64,000 nt of DNA, taken from Paenibacillus peoriae KCTC 3763 (lineage in GTDB: Bacteria > Bacillota > Bacilli > Paenibacillales > Paenibacillaceae). The position numbers and the translations under genes are program-made. Numbering within the stretch: the stretch's first letter is position 1; every line of letters begins with the position of its first letter. This document shows, one piece after another, positions 53,704 through 61,951 of this stretch. Under the pieces are notes generated by a model, which was given only the letters and a program-made list of their open reading frames with translations, ran no database searches and was not told the origin of the DNA. Location: assembly GCF_000236805.1 (NCBI RefSeq), contig NZ_AGFX01000048.1, forward strand, positions 62,001-126,000. Direction: 5' to 3'.

Positions 53704-54564
53704 TCATTTCAAAACAGGATGAATTTCCACTCTGCGAATCAACGCCGCTTCATCAGCCGGGCGCATACGTCGCTGTACCAGCGTCAGCCGGAGCTGACCA
53801 TCTAAAATCGCATCCGCCTGCAAATCGGCCGAAGCTTCGTCCGTAGACATATAACGTCCCTTGTCCTGATCCAGTGGAAGCTGGATTTGAGTCGCAAAGC
53901 CCTCGACCAGCGCGGAAGCTGCGCGGTTCTCTTCAGCGCTGTCTGGAGCAATGATATGTCCGATGAACCGTTTGCGAAGCTCATACATGGAGGCACCCGC
54001 CATCCGGGTCTCGCAGCCGCTCAACCGCCATAAAACCGCGTGCCGTCCCGGCTGTGCGGGCCATGCATCGGCGTATACCGACCACGTCTCGTCCAGTTGC
54101 TTTTGTGTCCAGCGGGTCAGGGCTGCCAGCCATTCATCCGGCTGTGCAGTTCCATTTGCCGGAGGGACTGAGCTCCCTTCCGTTTCAGGCACATACACGC
54201 CAAAGCGCAGCGTTCTATAGGCCTTGCCCGTGACGGTGTCCAGCTTCTCCGCATCTCGCACGCCCAAATAGTGCGGGGTAAAAGCCGACGTGTCCTCACC
54301 TTGGCCTGTCACTGGTTCCCGGTGCAGCCCGGCAATCAGGGCATTCGCCCAGACATCGGCCTGCGCCAGCCCGGCTTGTCCTGCGTACAGCTTGATGCGG
54401 ACAACCTGCCGGTAGCCGGCCCAGGAAGACTTCCAGATTTCTTCGCCCAGCGCCATAACGGCATACGGTTCCTCTACCGTCTGCGACGGTGGCTGAACAT
54501 CGTAAACACGCCCTTGTAGCGCCGGAACAATTTCAATGAGCTTTTGCTTAAAGGCTTGTCTCAT
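53704..54564 (-). CDS. Tail terminator/completion-like protein
   Basis: A 286-residue protein from ATG 54564 (MRQAFKQKLIEIVPALQGRV), which overlaps the stop of a small upstream gene as ATGA. Text such as EEPYAVMALGEEIWKSSWAG and VVRIKLYAGQAGLAQADVWA is the pattern of short tail-terminator/completion proteins; a second domain follows (RTLRFGVYVPETEGSSVP onwards, then MSTDEASADLQADAILDGQ). Known terminators are ~120-150 residues, so the length here suggests a fusion or an additional domain. In the position where PBSX has xkdI/J. It would cap the tail, consistent with a headless particle. Confidence 0.65.
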   Translation of the reverse strand: MRQAFKQKLIEIVPALQGRVYDVQPPSQTVEEPYAVMALGEEIWKSSWAGYRQVVRIKLYAGQAGLAQADVWANALIAGLHREPVTGQGEDTSAFTPHYLGVRDAEKLDTVTGKAYRTLRFGVYVPETEGSSVPPANGTAQPDEWLAALTRWTQKQLDETWSVYADAWPAQPGRHAVLWRLSGCETRMAGASMYELRKRFIGHIIAPDSAEENRAASALVEGFATQIQLPLDQDKGRYMSTDEASADLQADAILDGQLRLTLVQRRMRPADEAALIRRVEIHPVLK

Positions 54565-54698
54565 CCTACAGCATGCCGCCTTTGCCCATCCTGCACTCGC
54601 ATGTTGTGGCTGCCCAGCCATGCTTTTTTCCACTTTCGTGTTCTCAGCCGGCGCAGCCTCATACTCATGTATTGCAGCATCCCTTGCATAGGCAACAC
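54561..54698 (-). CDS. Small basic protein, first gene of the tail operon (45 aa)
   Basis: A 45-codon frame from GTG 54698 (or TTG 54695, which has AGGAGG at seven bases) runs LPMQGMLQYMSMRLRRLRTR and then KWKKAWLGSHNMRVQDGQRR HAVG to a TGA that overlaps the next ATG (ATGA). Arg/Lys content is very high, suggesting nucleic acid or assembly binding. Not recognised. Coupling and the strong ribosome binding site support it. Confidence 0.5.
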   Translation of the reverse strand: MLPMQGMLQYMSMRLRRLRTRKWKKAWLGSHNMRVQDGQRRHAVG

Positions 54699-55098
54699 GA
54701 CTCCTCCTTTCTGTACAACGAATCCCGGGAACCAGTAGAGACGATCACCGCATGAAAAAACCGGCCCTGATGGCCGGCTAACGTTTGACTGTGTGTGTCT
54801 TCGGTATGTTCTCTTGTCTTGATTCCCGATGATATAATCTTACACCCTAATAACGAATGCGTTGCCGGAGAAATGGACGATAAAAGCAGAGACTAGGGAT
54901 GAAGTTAGGGGGTGTTTTGCAAACAAACGTTCCCATCATTAAAACAGTATTAAACCTCTATGCCAACAAGGCTCAAAAAATAACCTCCCTTTAAATTGGC
55001 CTAGTTATCTGTTTCAGAAATGGCTATTTAAGTAAGTCCAATTGTTTTTTATAATTTGGATGCATTTTGAAGGCTAACAATCAAAGGAGTGTAGCTTG
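54699..55098. other. Divergent intergenic region between tail operon and cargo genes
   Basis: About 400 bases. It contains the leader terminator (54755-54779). On the plus strand there is an extended -10, TGATATAAT (~54827-54835), and TATAAT at 55050-55055 with TTTAAG 17 bases upstream, both possible promoters of the aldolase gene. The tail operon promoter must be on the minus strand between ~54790 and 55090; no consensus sigma-A pair was found, in line with dependence on an activator (ArpU). Confidence 0.45.
54755..54779 (-). terminator. Intrinsic terminator in the leader of the tail operon
   Basis: On the minus strand CCGGCC-ATCAG-GGCCGG is followed by TTTTTT, a textbook terminator ending ~57 bases before the first tail gene. 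No minus-strand gene precedes it within 3 kb other than arpU at 57.9 kb. It either ends leader transcription (antitermination control) or is what remains of deleted upstream phage genes. Confidence 0.8.
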
Positions 55099-56010
55099 AT
55101 GTTCCATGGATTATCCGCTTTTCCACTGACCCCAGTGAATGAGGCAGGCATTAACGAAAAAGAATACGTAAAACTAATCCAACGATTGGTTGCAGCTGGA
55201 GTAAACGCCATCGGTGCGCTAGGTTCGACAGGGAACTACGCCTATCTTAGCCGGGAAGAGCGTCTTGGCGTTTTGCATCTTGCCGTCGGTTCCGCCGAGG
55301 GCATTCCCGTGATGACAAGCATAAGTGCAATTCGCACGCTAGACGTGCTTCGATTAGCAGAAGACGCGCAAAAAGCAGGAGCAAGCGTAGTGCTGTTGGC
55401 TCCTGTTTCTTACCAAGCGTTAACGAATGAAGAGGTATATTTGTTGTATGAACAGGTGACAAGTACGCTCTCTGTTCCGCTTTGCGTGTATGATAATCCA
55501 GGGACTACGCATTTTCATTTTAGTGATGAACTGCACGGCCGAATTGCTGAACTCCCCCATGTTCGTTCGATCAAGATTCCTGGAGTGCCTTCAGAACCTG
55601 AAGCAGCCAAGGTACGCATTAGTAAACTGCGAGCGATTATTCCTTCCCATGTAACGATCGGCGTAAGCGGGGATCCGTTTGCAGCCACCGGCTTGAATGC
55701 AGGCTGTGAAGCATGGTACTCCGTTCTGGGTGGCTTGTTTCCAAAAACATGCCTAAGAATGACCCGATTGGCCCTCGACGGTTGTGCTGACGAAGCAGAA
55801 TGTCTCTCAGCGCGGCTTGAACCGATTTGGTTGTTATTTCGTCAATATGGCAGCCTTCGCGTTGTTTCGGCAGCAGCAGAAATCAGTGGCTTGATTTCAG
55901 GTACCAGTCTCCCTCTACCCTTACAACCACTGAATCTATCAGCCAGGGCATATCTGAAGTCCGTACTTACAGACATTCAATCTATTGAAGGATCATGGAA
56001 AGTTATGTAG
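55099..56010 (+). CDS. Dihydrodipicolinate synthase-family aldolase (cargo gene)
   Basis: A 303-residue class I aldolase of the DapA/NanA family. ALGSTGNYAYLSREERLGVL corresponds to the G-T-T-G-E substrate loop, here G-S-T-G-N. The Schiff-base lysine is in VRSIKIPG and the Tyr in CVYDNPGTTHF. The DapA family E of T-G-E being N suggests a substrate other than that of DapA. ATG 55099 has AAAGGAG nine bases upstream. It lies on the opposite strand to the tail operon, between the operon and its regulators, so it is likely inserted cargo. Confidence 0.85.
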   Translation: MFHGLSAFPLTPVNEAGINEKEYVKLIQRLVAAGVNAIGALGSTGNYAYLSREERLGVLHLAVGSAEGIPVMTSISAIRTLDVLRLAEDAQKAGASVVLLAPVSYQALTNEEVYLLYEQVTSTLSVPLCVYDNPGTTHFHFSDELHGRIAELPHVRSIKIPGVPSEPEAAKVRISKLRAIIPSHVTIGVSGDPFAATGLNAGCEAWYSVLGGLFPKTCLRMTRLALDGCADEAECLSARLEPIWLLFRQYGSLRVVSAAAEISGLISGTSLPLPLQPLNLSARAYLKSVLTDIQSIEGSWKVM

Positions 56011-56155
56011 ATTGGACGCACTTTATTCAATTTAGGCAGAGTGTTAGGCAACTGTACGGTTCGCCTCTCTCCTACTCGACATAAGACTATATCACAAGTG
56101 GCCTGAGGGCATACGCCTTAGCCATGTTACTAATGCTGGATAGGAGGAATACGCT

Positions 56156-57715
56156 ATGCCGCTTAAAAAATTTGTAACCCCATTGGCCATCCCGCCGACT
56201 CTAAAACCGATTCGCCGCGGCTCGAAAGGGACCTTTTATCAAGTGAAAATGACTCAATTTAAGCAAAGGCTGCACCGCGACCTGCCGCTTACAACCGTGT
56301 GGGGATATAACGGAAGATCCCCGGGACCTACCATCCACGCCCGCAAAAACGAGCGGATTCACGTGAAATGGATCAATAAGCTGCCGCTCAAGCATCTGTT
56401 GCCCGTCGACAAAACGATTCCAGGAGCTGGCCCTAATGTCCCCGAAGTTCGGACCGTCGTTCACCTTCACGGTACAGTAGCCCGTCAAGGAAGCGACGGA
56501 TACCCTACAGCCTGGTTCAGCCGCGACTTCAAGGTAGTCGGCCCCCAGTTCAGACGCAAGGTATATGTGTATCCGAATTCGCAAAACGCAGCCACTTTGT
56601 TCTATCACGACCACGCCTTGGCGATTACCCGCCTGAATCTGTATGCCGGCTTGTCCGGGGCCTACCTGCTAACGGATGCTCATGAAGCGTCTCTGCCGCT
56701 ACCAAAAGGAAAGTTTGATATCCCGCTCATCCTCCAGGACAGGTCATTCAAGAAGAATGGGCAACTGTTCTACCCAAGTAATACAACGCCTCCGGTAAAA
56801 GGAGTCAACCCTTCTATCGTTCCAAATTTCTTTGGCAACACTATTATGGTCAACGGGACCGTATGGCCATTTTTGAATGTGGAACCAAGAAAATATCGGT
56901 TCCGAATCATTAACGGCTCGAACTCCCGCTTCTATCAAATAAAGCCTAGTTCCGGACAATCCTTTATACAAATCGGATCCGATCAAGGCTTGCTGACCAG
57001 ACCTGTACAGGTGAAACAGATCACTCTCGGCATAGGCGAACGAGCGGATGTGATCATTGATTTTTCGAAGCACAAAGGGCAGAACATCGTGCTTACCAAC
57101 CATGCGCGAGCGCCCTTCCCGGGAGGAACATTGCCGAACCCCAATACGACGGGAAAAATCATGCAATTCCGGGTAGGCCGTCATCTAACCTTACCCGATA
57201 AGAGCCGCATCCCCGCCAAATTAAACGTCATCCCCCGTTTGTCGCCCGCCAAGGCGCGTCGAGTACGATGGCTCAAGCTAAGCTCAGCGCCAGACAAATA
57301 CGGCAGGGATGTTCAGATGCTGAATAACAGAGGCTTTGAGGCTCCGGTGACAGAGAAACCTGTTCTCGGTTCCATTGAAGTATGGAACTTTGTCAACCCC
57401 GGTACGAACACGCATCCGATGCATCTGCATCTGGTAAAGTTCCAAGTGCTCAGCCGCAGGCCATTCGATGTGAATTTCTATAATAAGACCAATAAAATTC
57501 GTTACACGGGCCGGGCCACCCCCCCTGCGGCCAATGAACGGGGATGGAAAGACGTTGTCCGGGCGAACCCGGGCCAAGTCACCAAAATCATAGCCAAGTT
57601 CGTTCCCTTTACAGGTCTTTTCGCTTGGCACTGTCATATTCTGGAGCACGAGGACTATGATATGATGAGGCCCATGAGAGTCGTCCGCGGCAAGGGAATC
57701 CCAAGAAGAAAATAA
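56156..57715 (+). CDS. CotA-type multicopper oxidase (cargo gene)
   Basis: A 519-residue three-cupredoxin oxidase. All four copper motifs are there: HLHG (TVVHLHGTVA), HDHA (LFYHDHALAI), HPMHLHL and HCHILEHEDYDMMRPM with the axial Met. CotA-like laccases oxidise phenols, bilirubin or metals using O2. No signal peptide, as in the spore-coat protein CotA. AGGAGG lies seven to eight bases before the ATG. It follows the aldolase by ~145 bases; an IS3-like end remnant follows it. Confidence 0.93.
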   Translation: MPLKKFVTPLAIPPTLKPIRRGSKGTFYQVKMTQFKQRLHRDLPLTTVWGYNGRSPGPTIHARKNERIHVKWINKLPLKHLLPVDKTIPGAGPNVPEVRTVVHLHGTVARQGSDGYPTAWFSRDFKVVGPQFRRKVYVYPNSQNAATLFYHDHALAITRLNLYAGLSGAYLLTDAHEASLPLPKGKFDIPLILQDRSFKKNGQLFYPSNTTPPVKGVNPSIVPNFFGNTIMVNGTVWPFLNVEPRKYRFRIINGSNSRFYQIKPSSGQSFIQIGSDQGLLTRPVQVKQITLGIGERADVIIDFSKHKGQNIVLTNHARAPFPGGTLPNPNTTGKIMQFRVGRHLTLPDKSRIPAKLNVIPRLSPAKARRVRWLKLSSAPDKYGRDVQMLNNRGFEAPVTEKPVLGSIEVWNFVNPGTNTHPMHLHLVKFQVLSRRPFDVNFYNKTNKIRYTGRATPPAANERGWKDVVRANPGQVTKIIAKFVPFTGLFAWHCHILEHEDYDMMRPMRVVRGKGIPRRK

Positions 57716-57731
57716 TACGTTCAAAAAGACT

Positions 57732-57806
57732 TGAACTGACCTCCAATTGGCATAAAAAACTGCACCTCCAGTTGTTAGTTATGTCTAACAATTGGGGTAC
57801 AGTTCA
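57732..57806. mobile_element. IS3-like inverted-end remnant (75 bp)
   Basis: TGAACTGACCTCCAATTG (57732-57749) and CAATTGGGGTACAGTTCA (57789-57806) are 18-bp imperfect inverted repeats that start with TG and end with CA, as IS3/IS150-family ends do. Only ~40 bases lie between, so it is an internally deleted copy or a MITE-like element; it can also fold into a hairpin that may terminate the oxidase transcript. No target duplication is evident. Confidence 0.6.
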
Positions 57807-57930
57807 TTAAAAAGGCGGCCATGATACAGTTCACGTCAATGAATGATAAATATTTAAAGCATACCTGGAGAGCATCCTTATCAAGCACAACCTCAACTAA
57901 ACCGTCGCTTTTCGTAAAATAATCCTCCAC
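57775..57930 (-). pseudogene. Short ORF after arpU, running into the IS remnant
   Basis: A 51-codon frame from GTG 57930 (VEDYFTKSDGLVEVVLDKDA and on to LQVCFKYLSFIDVNCIMAAF) ends inside the IS3-like end. The last ~9 residues derive from the element. The ribosome binding site is poor. Its composition is protein-like, so it may be a gene truncated when the insertion occurred. Confidence 0.35.
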
Positions 57931-57943
57931 CTCGTGTTATTTA

Positions 57944-58420
57944 CTAACCCAGTTTTCGATCCGCGCCCTTCTGCAAGCCTGCCAGATTCAAAACGCCTTG
58001 GTCCGCCAGCGCAAGCGCCATTTTGTAAAAAGCGCGCGTGCGAAGCTTCGTATACGTATCCTTGCTGACCGGCGGGTCCAGTACATAGTTGTAAACCTTG
58101 TAATCAAACACATCGTCATCCTTTAAATAACGCTCACGGATGAGCAGCTGTTCGCGTTCATTCAAGCGACTGACTACAACATCTACCATTTCGCAATAGG
58201 CCAGGCGGGCGGCAGGAGCATCTACATTATATACGGCTGTCCGGGCTGTCGGATCGCTGGTCACATTCGTTGGACCGTTCGGTCGATCCGTATAGCCAGC
58301 CGTGATAAAGCTTTCCCGGTCCATAAAGGTTATCGTTTTATAGATCCGGTACTTCTCAAATACGCCCTCCAATGCATTCTGCGTTTTGCGACGATCCAAT
58401 TCGGGTAAGTTATTTTTCAT
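57944..58420 (-). CDS. ArpU-family phage late transcription regulator
   Basis: A 158-residue protein from ATG 58420 (MKNNLPELDRRKTQNALEGV) with AAGGAG upstream. AYCEMVDVVVSRLNEREQLL and IRERYLKDDDVFDYKVYNYV with DPPVSKDTYTKLRTRAFYKM match ArpU, which is sigma-factor-like and drives late genes in Firmicute phages. Here it should switch on the tail operon. It is divergent from the XRE repressor with ~280 bases between, and three 11-bp direct repeats lie in that region. Confidence 0.88.
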   Translation of the reverse strand: MKNNLPELDRRKTQNALEGVFEKYRIYKTITFMDRESFITAGYTDRPNGPTNVTSDPTARTAVYNVDAPAARLAYCEMVDVVVSRLNEREQLLIRERYLKDDDVFDYKVYNYVLDPPVSKDTYTKLRTRAFYKMALALADQGVLNLAGLQKGADRKLG

Positions 58421-58481
58421 GTACAGCAGCACTCCTTATCTTATGCCTTTTGACAATGATGTAATTTTTAGCGATCACAAC

Positions 58482-58530
58482 TTTTTTGTTTACATTTTGT
58501 TCGTATTTTGTTCGCATCTTGAGTATAACA
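58482..58530 (-). promoter_or_regulatory. arpU promoter with three 11-bp tandem repeats (repressor operator candidate)
   Basis: On the minus strand TGTTATACT (58522-58530) is an extended -10. Just downstream are three contiguous 11-bp units, on the plus strand TTTTTTGTTTA (58482-58492), CATTTTGTTCG (58493-58503) and TATTTTGTTCG (58504-58514), exactly one helical turn each. A protein bound there would block arpU transcription. The neighbouring XRE protein is the obvious candidate. Confidence 0.6.
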
Positions 58531-58648
58531 TAGCATTATTTAGAATTTCTATCCATCGTCAAAAAAAGCGGTATGCTCCCAAAAACAGGATGTTCGCTTT
58601 ATTTTTCTATGCCTTTTGGCATATTACGTGCTTTTGCTCTTTACCTAA

Positions 58649-58657
58649 TGGTATAAT
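58649..58657 (+). promoter_or_regulatory. Extended -10 promoter of the XRE/ImmA operon
   Basis: TGGTATAAT on the plus strand is a consensus extended -10 element. The -35 region 17 bp upstream is poor (TGCTTT). Transcription would start ~58664, leaving ~35 bases before the GTG at 58699. Confidence 0.65.
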
Positions 58658-58698
58658 GGGACCAATCTATGATTCTATTGCAGAAGGGAGCCTCCTTT

Positions 58699-59172
58699 GT
58701 GGAACAGCCAGCATTTGGAACCTACTTAAAGCAACAGCGTGAGCAAAAGCAATGGAGCATTAACCAATTGGCAGATGCCGCAGGCATTAGTAATTCACAA
58801 ATTTCCCGCATTGAAAACGGGCTGCGTGGAGTCCCCAAGCCCTCTACTCTCCGCAAAATAGCGGACGCACTCGACGTATCCTATACCGAAATGATGAAGG
58901 TCGCCGGGTATTGGGAAGACGACGATTCAATAGAGCAGCATTCACACGAACCCTATCGTTCTACTGTGCCGGATTGGGCAACCTCCAAGGACCGCCGGGA
59001 TTTCAAAAAAATGCTGGAGGAAGACGACGAATTAATGTTCGACGGCATTCCGCTGGATGAGACTGACCGTCAACGGATCAAGGATGTGTTAACAGGTCTG
59101 TTCTGGGAAGCCAAGCAAATGAACAAGCACAAGAAGCCCCAAGAGCCCCGGGCGGGCAAAGATCAAGGATAG
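58699..59172 (+). CDS. XRE-family phage-type repressor
   Basis: A 157-residue DNA-binding protein from GTG 58699 with AAGGGAG eight bases upstream. The HTH_3 domain is at ~8-62: YLKQQREQKQWSINQLADAA and GISNSQISRIENGLRGVPKP with STLRKIADALDVS. The acidic linker DDDSIEQHS leads to a C-terminal region likely used for dimerisation and protease recognition. It precedes the ImmA-type protease gene by 11 bases. By analogy with ImmR of ICEBs1 it should keep the tail module silent until cleaved. Confidence 0.9.
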   Translation: MEQPAFGTYLKQQREQKQWSINQLADAAGISNSQISRIENGLRGVPKPSTLRKIADALDVSYTEMMKVAGYWEDDDSIEQHSHEPYRSTVPDWATSKDRRDFKKMLEEDDELMFDGIPLDETDRQRIKDVLTGLFWEAKQMNKHKKPQEPRAGKDQG

Positions 59173-59183
59173 CAGGTGATCGT

Positions 59184-59609
59184 ATGAAAGAACTCATTCA
59201 CAAACTCGTCCGAAAATACCGTACCAACTGCCCTTTTGATATTGCAAAAGCGCTGGGTATCCATATCCGTTATTGCGATCTGGGTTCCACCACCAAAGGG
59301 CTGTATTACCACAAGCTGCGCAGAAAATTTATCGTCATCCACGATGGCCTTACACCGGAATGGAAACGGTTTGTTTGCGCGCATGAATTGGGGCATGACC
59401 GACTGCATAAAGGCATCAGCCGCTTTTTTATAGAAGAGCATTCCTACTTTTCTCCGGGAAAATTCGAGCAGCAGGCCAACCGTTTTGCCGTACTTTTGTT
59501 GAGCGAGGGAAAACCTCCACGGGCTGACGAAACACTGGAGCACTATTTGCCCCGGATTGGGCTGCCCAAAGAGACTGCTCTTTTTTTTGACCATAAAATA
59601 GAACATTAG
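59184..59609 (+). CDS. ImmA/IrrE-family metallo-endopeptidase
   Basis: A 141-residue protease with the zinc motif AHELGHDRLH (His67, Glu68, His71) and the C-terminal FEQQANRFAVLLL segment that supplies a third ligand. ImmA proteins cleave the partner repressor when DNA damage or other signals occur. It sits in an operon with the XRE repressor. With ArpU this makes a full induction circuit for the tail particle. Confidence 0.92.
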   Translation: MKELIHKLVRKYRTNCPFDIAKALGIHIRYCDLGSTTKGLYYHKLRRKFIVIHDGLTPEWKRFVCAHELGHDRLHKGISRFFIEEHSYFSPGKFEQQANRFAVLLLSEGKPPRADETLEHYLPRIGLPKETALFFDHKIEH

Positions 59610-59701
59610 CTCTTATTTCAATAGCTTGGATTTTTACAAAATTCAATTCCCGACCCTTAAATCTAGTCACTGCTTATTACTTCCTCCTCAATATAGGTAA
59701 T

Positions 59702-59730
59702 TTGACGACGGCTTTAACAACCGATATATC
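59702..59730 (+). promoter_or_regulatory. Possible promoter of the 5'-nucleotidase gene
   Basis: TTGACG (59702-59707) and TATATC (59725-59730) are 17 bp apart. The -10 is imperfect; a second AT-rich TATAAA lies closer to the gene. ~115 bases before the ATG. Confidence 0.4.
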
Positions 59731-59846
59731 AAAAAATATTAGTGCTTTAATATAAAATAGAAGTTATTTTTACAATCATCTGATAAAATGTGGACGTAAG
59801 CGGTTGCTCTAATTCATTCATTTTATTAGGAGGTTGAAGGAACAAC

Positions 59847-61754
59847 ATGAATTCATGGAAAAAACTTTCGTCACTCTTGACGACCGCCGCGCTTCTGTTC
59901 GGATGTCTTGGTACAGCGGCAGCGGACCCGGCAGCCAATGCGGGAACAGCGAATGAGGCGGCGGCTCCAGTCAGTGGCAAGCACATCACCATCCTACATA
60001 CGAATGATACCCATGCCCACGTGGTCGCAAACGACAAGGAAATGGGCTTCGCCAAGCTGGCAGGCATCATCGACCAATATCGCGCTTCCAATCCCAATAC
60101 ATTGCTGCTGGATGACGGGGATACCATTCATGGAACGACCTTCGCTACGTTGGTCAACGGTGAGAGTATCGTGAAAGTGATCAACAAGCTGCGCTATGAT
60201 GCAATGGTTCCGGGCAACCATGAGTTTAATTATGGCTGGAAGCATTTGGTTGAGCTAAGCAAGGAGATTCAGTTCCCCATGCTGAGCGCCAATATTAAGC
60301 AAACGGACGGAACACGATTGTTCAAACCGTATGTTATAAAGGAAGTGGATGGCGTTAAAATCGGCATTATCGGTCTGACTACACCTGAAACAGCCTATAA
60401 GACCAATCCCAAAAATGTGGAGGGAATTCAGTTCACCGATCCTGCGGCTGAAGCCAAAGCAGCTGTAGACGAAATCCGCAGCAAAGTGGATGTCGTCGTG
60501 GTTCTTGGTCATTTGGGACAGGATGCATCCAGCAAGGACACCAGCCTCAAGGTCGTTAAAGAAGTGCCCGGCATTGATATTTTCATCGATGGACACAGCC
60601 ATACTGTACTCGAAAAAGGGCTGGTCGGTGACAACGGTACGTTGATCGCCAGCGCAGGTGAATATACCAAGTATCTGGGTGTTGTGGACCTATGGGTCGA
60701 TGGTGGTAAGGTTACCCAAAAGCAAGCCAAGCTGATTGACTCGGCTCAGGCAGCGGGCGTTCAGCCCAACGCTGATATTGCTGCATTGATCGCCTCCATC
60801 CAAAAAGACCAGGAACCTATTCTTAAAGAGGTTGTAACTCAAACGAGTGTGGATCTGGAAGGAGCTCGCGAAAAGGTGCGTGCGGGTGAAACGAATCTCG
60901 GTGATCTGCTCACCGATGCGATGCGTGATGTTACGGGAGCAGACGCAGCTTTAACCAACGGCGGCGGCATCCGGGCTTCCATCAAGGCGGGAACGGTAAC
61001 CAAGGGAGACATCATCACCGTGCTGCCTTTCGGAAATCAGATTGTTACCCTGAAAGTGAAAGGCTCTGACATCCAGGCAGCGCTTGAGAATGGCACAGCC
61101 GCCTATCCGGAGCCAAGCGGAGGTTTTCCGCAGGTATCAGGCATCTCGTTTAAAATAGACACATCCGCAGCCAAAGGAAGCCGCGTTCATTCTGTTCTGA
61201 TCGACGGCAAGGCGCTTGATCCTGAGGCGACGTACACATTGGCCACCAATGACTTTACTGCTGTAGGCGGTGACCAATATACGATGTTTGCTAAATATCC
61301 GCAGGCAGGTATGTTCGGATCGCTGGACGAGGCGTTAATCCGCTATATGCAGAAGATTGGCTCCGCCAGCCTGCAAGCACAAGCAGACGGCCGCATCCAA
61401 GAGGCCAAGGCAGACGGGAATGCCTCCGTCCCGGCCACACAGCCTGCACCAACTGCAACACCAGCACCCGTGCAGGAAAAACCACCAGCTGTCTCTACTC
61501 CGGCTGCCAAACCAGCACCAGCAAAACCAGCACCAGTGAAATCGGTGCCCGCAAAAACTCCAACAGCCAAACCGCAGCAAGCATCAGCTTCTGCCCAAGC
61601 TGCAAATAGCCATGTGTATGTTGTGAAATCCGGGGACACGTTATATGACATTTCCCGCAAACACGGTACCACCTGGCAACAGCTTCAAAAGCTGAACAAG
61701 TTGAAAAATCCTCACCGCATTTATCCGGGGCAAAAGTTGAACCTCCCGGCCTAA
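59847..61754 (+). CDS. Secreted 5'-nucleotidase/cyclic phosphodiesterase (YfkN/UshA-like) with LysM anchor
   Basis: A 635-residue exported enzyme. Residues 1-~27 are a signal peptide ending near TAAADPAANA. The metallophosphatase domain (~50-300) shows ITILHTNDTHAHV, DDGDTIHG, GNHEFNYG and GHLGQDA with DGHSHTVLEKG. The 5_nucleotid_C domain (~330-500) has ETNLGDLLTDAMRDVTGADA and NGGGIRASIKAG. A Pro/Ala/Lys linker (~535-590) leads to a LysM (HVYVVKSGDTLYDISRKHGT). It should release phosphate and nucleosides from nucleotides at the wall. GGAGG precedes ATG. YfkN of B. subtilis is the nearest known type. Confidence 0.93.
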   Translation: MNSWKKLSSLLTTAALLFGCLGTAAADPAANAGTANEAAAPVSGKHITILHTNDTHAHVVANDKEMGFAKLAGIIDQYRASNPNTLLLDDGDTIHGTTFATLVNGESIVKVINKLRYDAMVPGNHEFNYGWKHLVELSKEIQFPMLSANIKQTDGTRLFKPYVIKEVDGVKIGIIGLTTPETAYKTNPKNVEGIQFTDPAAEAKAAVDEIRSKVDVVVVLGHLGQDASSKDTSLKVVKEVPGIDIFIDGHSHTVLEKGLVGDNGTLIASAGEYTKYLGVVDLWVDGGKVTQKQAKLIDSAQAAGVQPNADIAALIASIQKDQEPILKEVVTQTSVDLEGAREKVRAGETNLGDLLTDAMRDVTGADAALTNGGGIRASIKAGTVTKGDIITVLPFGNQIVTLKVKGSDIQAALENGTAAYPEPSGGFPQVSGISFKIDTSAAKGSRVHSVLIDGKALDPEATYTLATNDFTAVGGDQYTMFAKYPQAGMFGSLDEALIRYMQKIGSASLQAQADGRIQEAKADGNASVPATQPAPTATPAPVQEKPPAVSTPAAKPAPAKPAPVKSVPAKTPTAKPQQASASAQAANSHVYVVKSGDTLYDISRKHGTTWQQLQKLNKLKNPHRIYPGQKLNLPA

Positions 61755-61780
61755 TTCAATAGTTTGTCAGAAGATTTGAA

Positions 61781-61824
61781 GTATGCGATAGTCCAGGCTC
61801 ATTTGGACATCGCATATTTTTTTT
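61781..61824 (+). terminator. Intrinsic terminator of the 5'-nucleotidase gene
   Basis: TATGCGATAGTCCA pairs with TGGACATCGCATA around an 8-base loop, followed by TTTTTTTT. It lies ~27 bases after the stop. Confidence 0.92.
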
Positions 61825-61951
61825 AAAAGCGAACCTTTTAACCGCTGACAAGTTGTAGGCCGAGAGGTATGATGGAGAAGAGCCATTCGGGCAGAGAACG
61901 TTCATCCCGGTGTCTATCGGGACCAGTCAGGTGTGTGGAAGGAGTCCAAAT

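Noticed and set aside
58430-58700. SOS (LexA) box controlling the tail regulators
   Set aside because: CGAAC occurs twice, but as direct repeats; no inverted CGAAC-N4-GTTCG pair was found here or at 54.7-55.1 kb.
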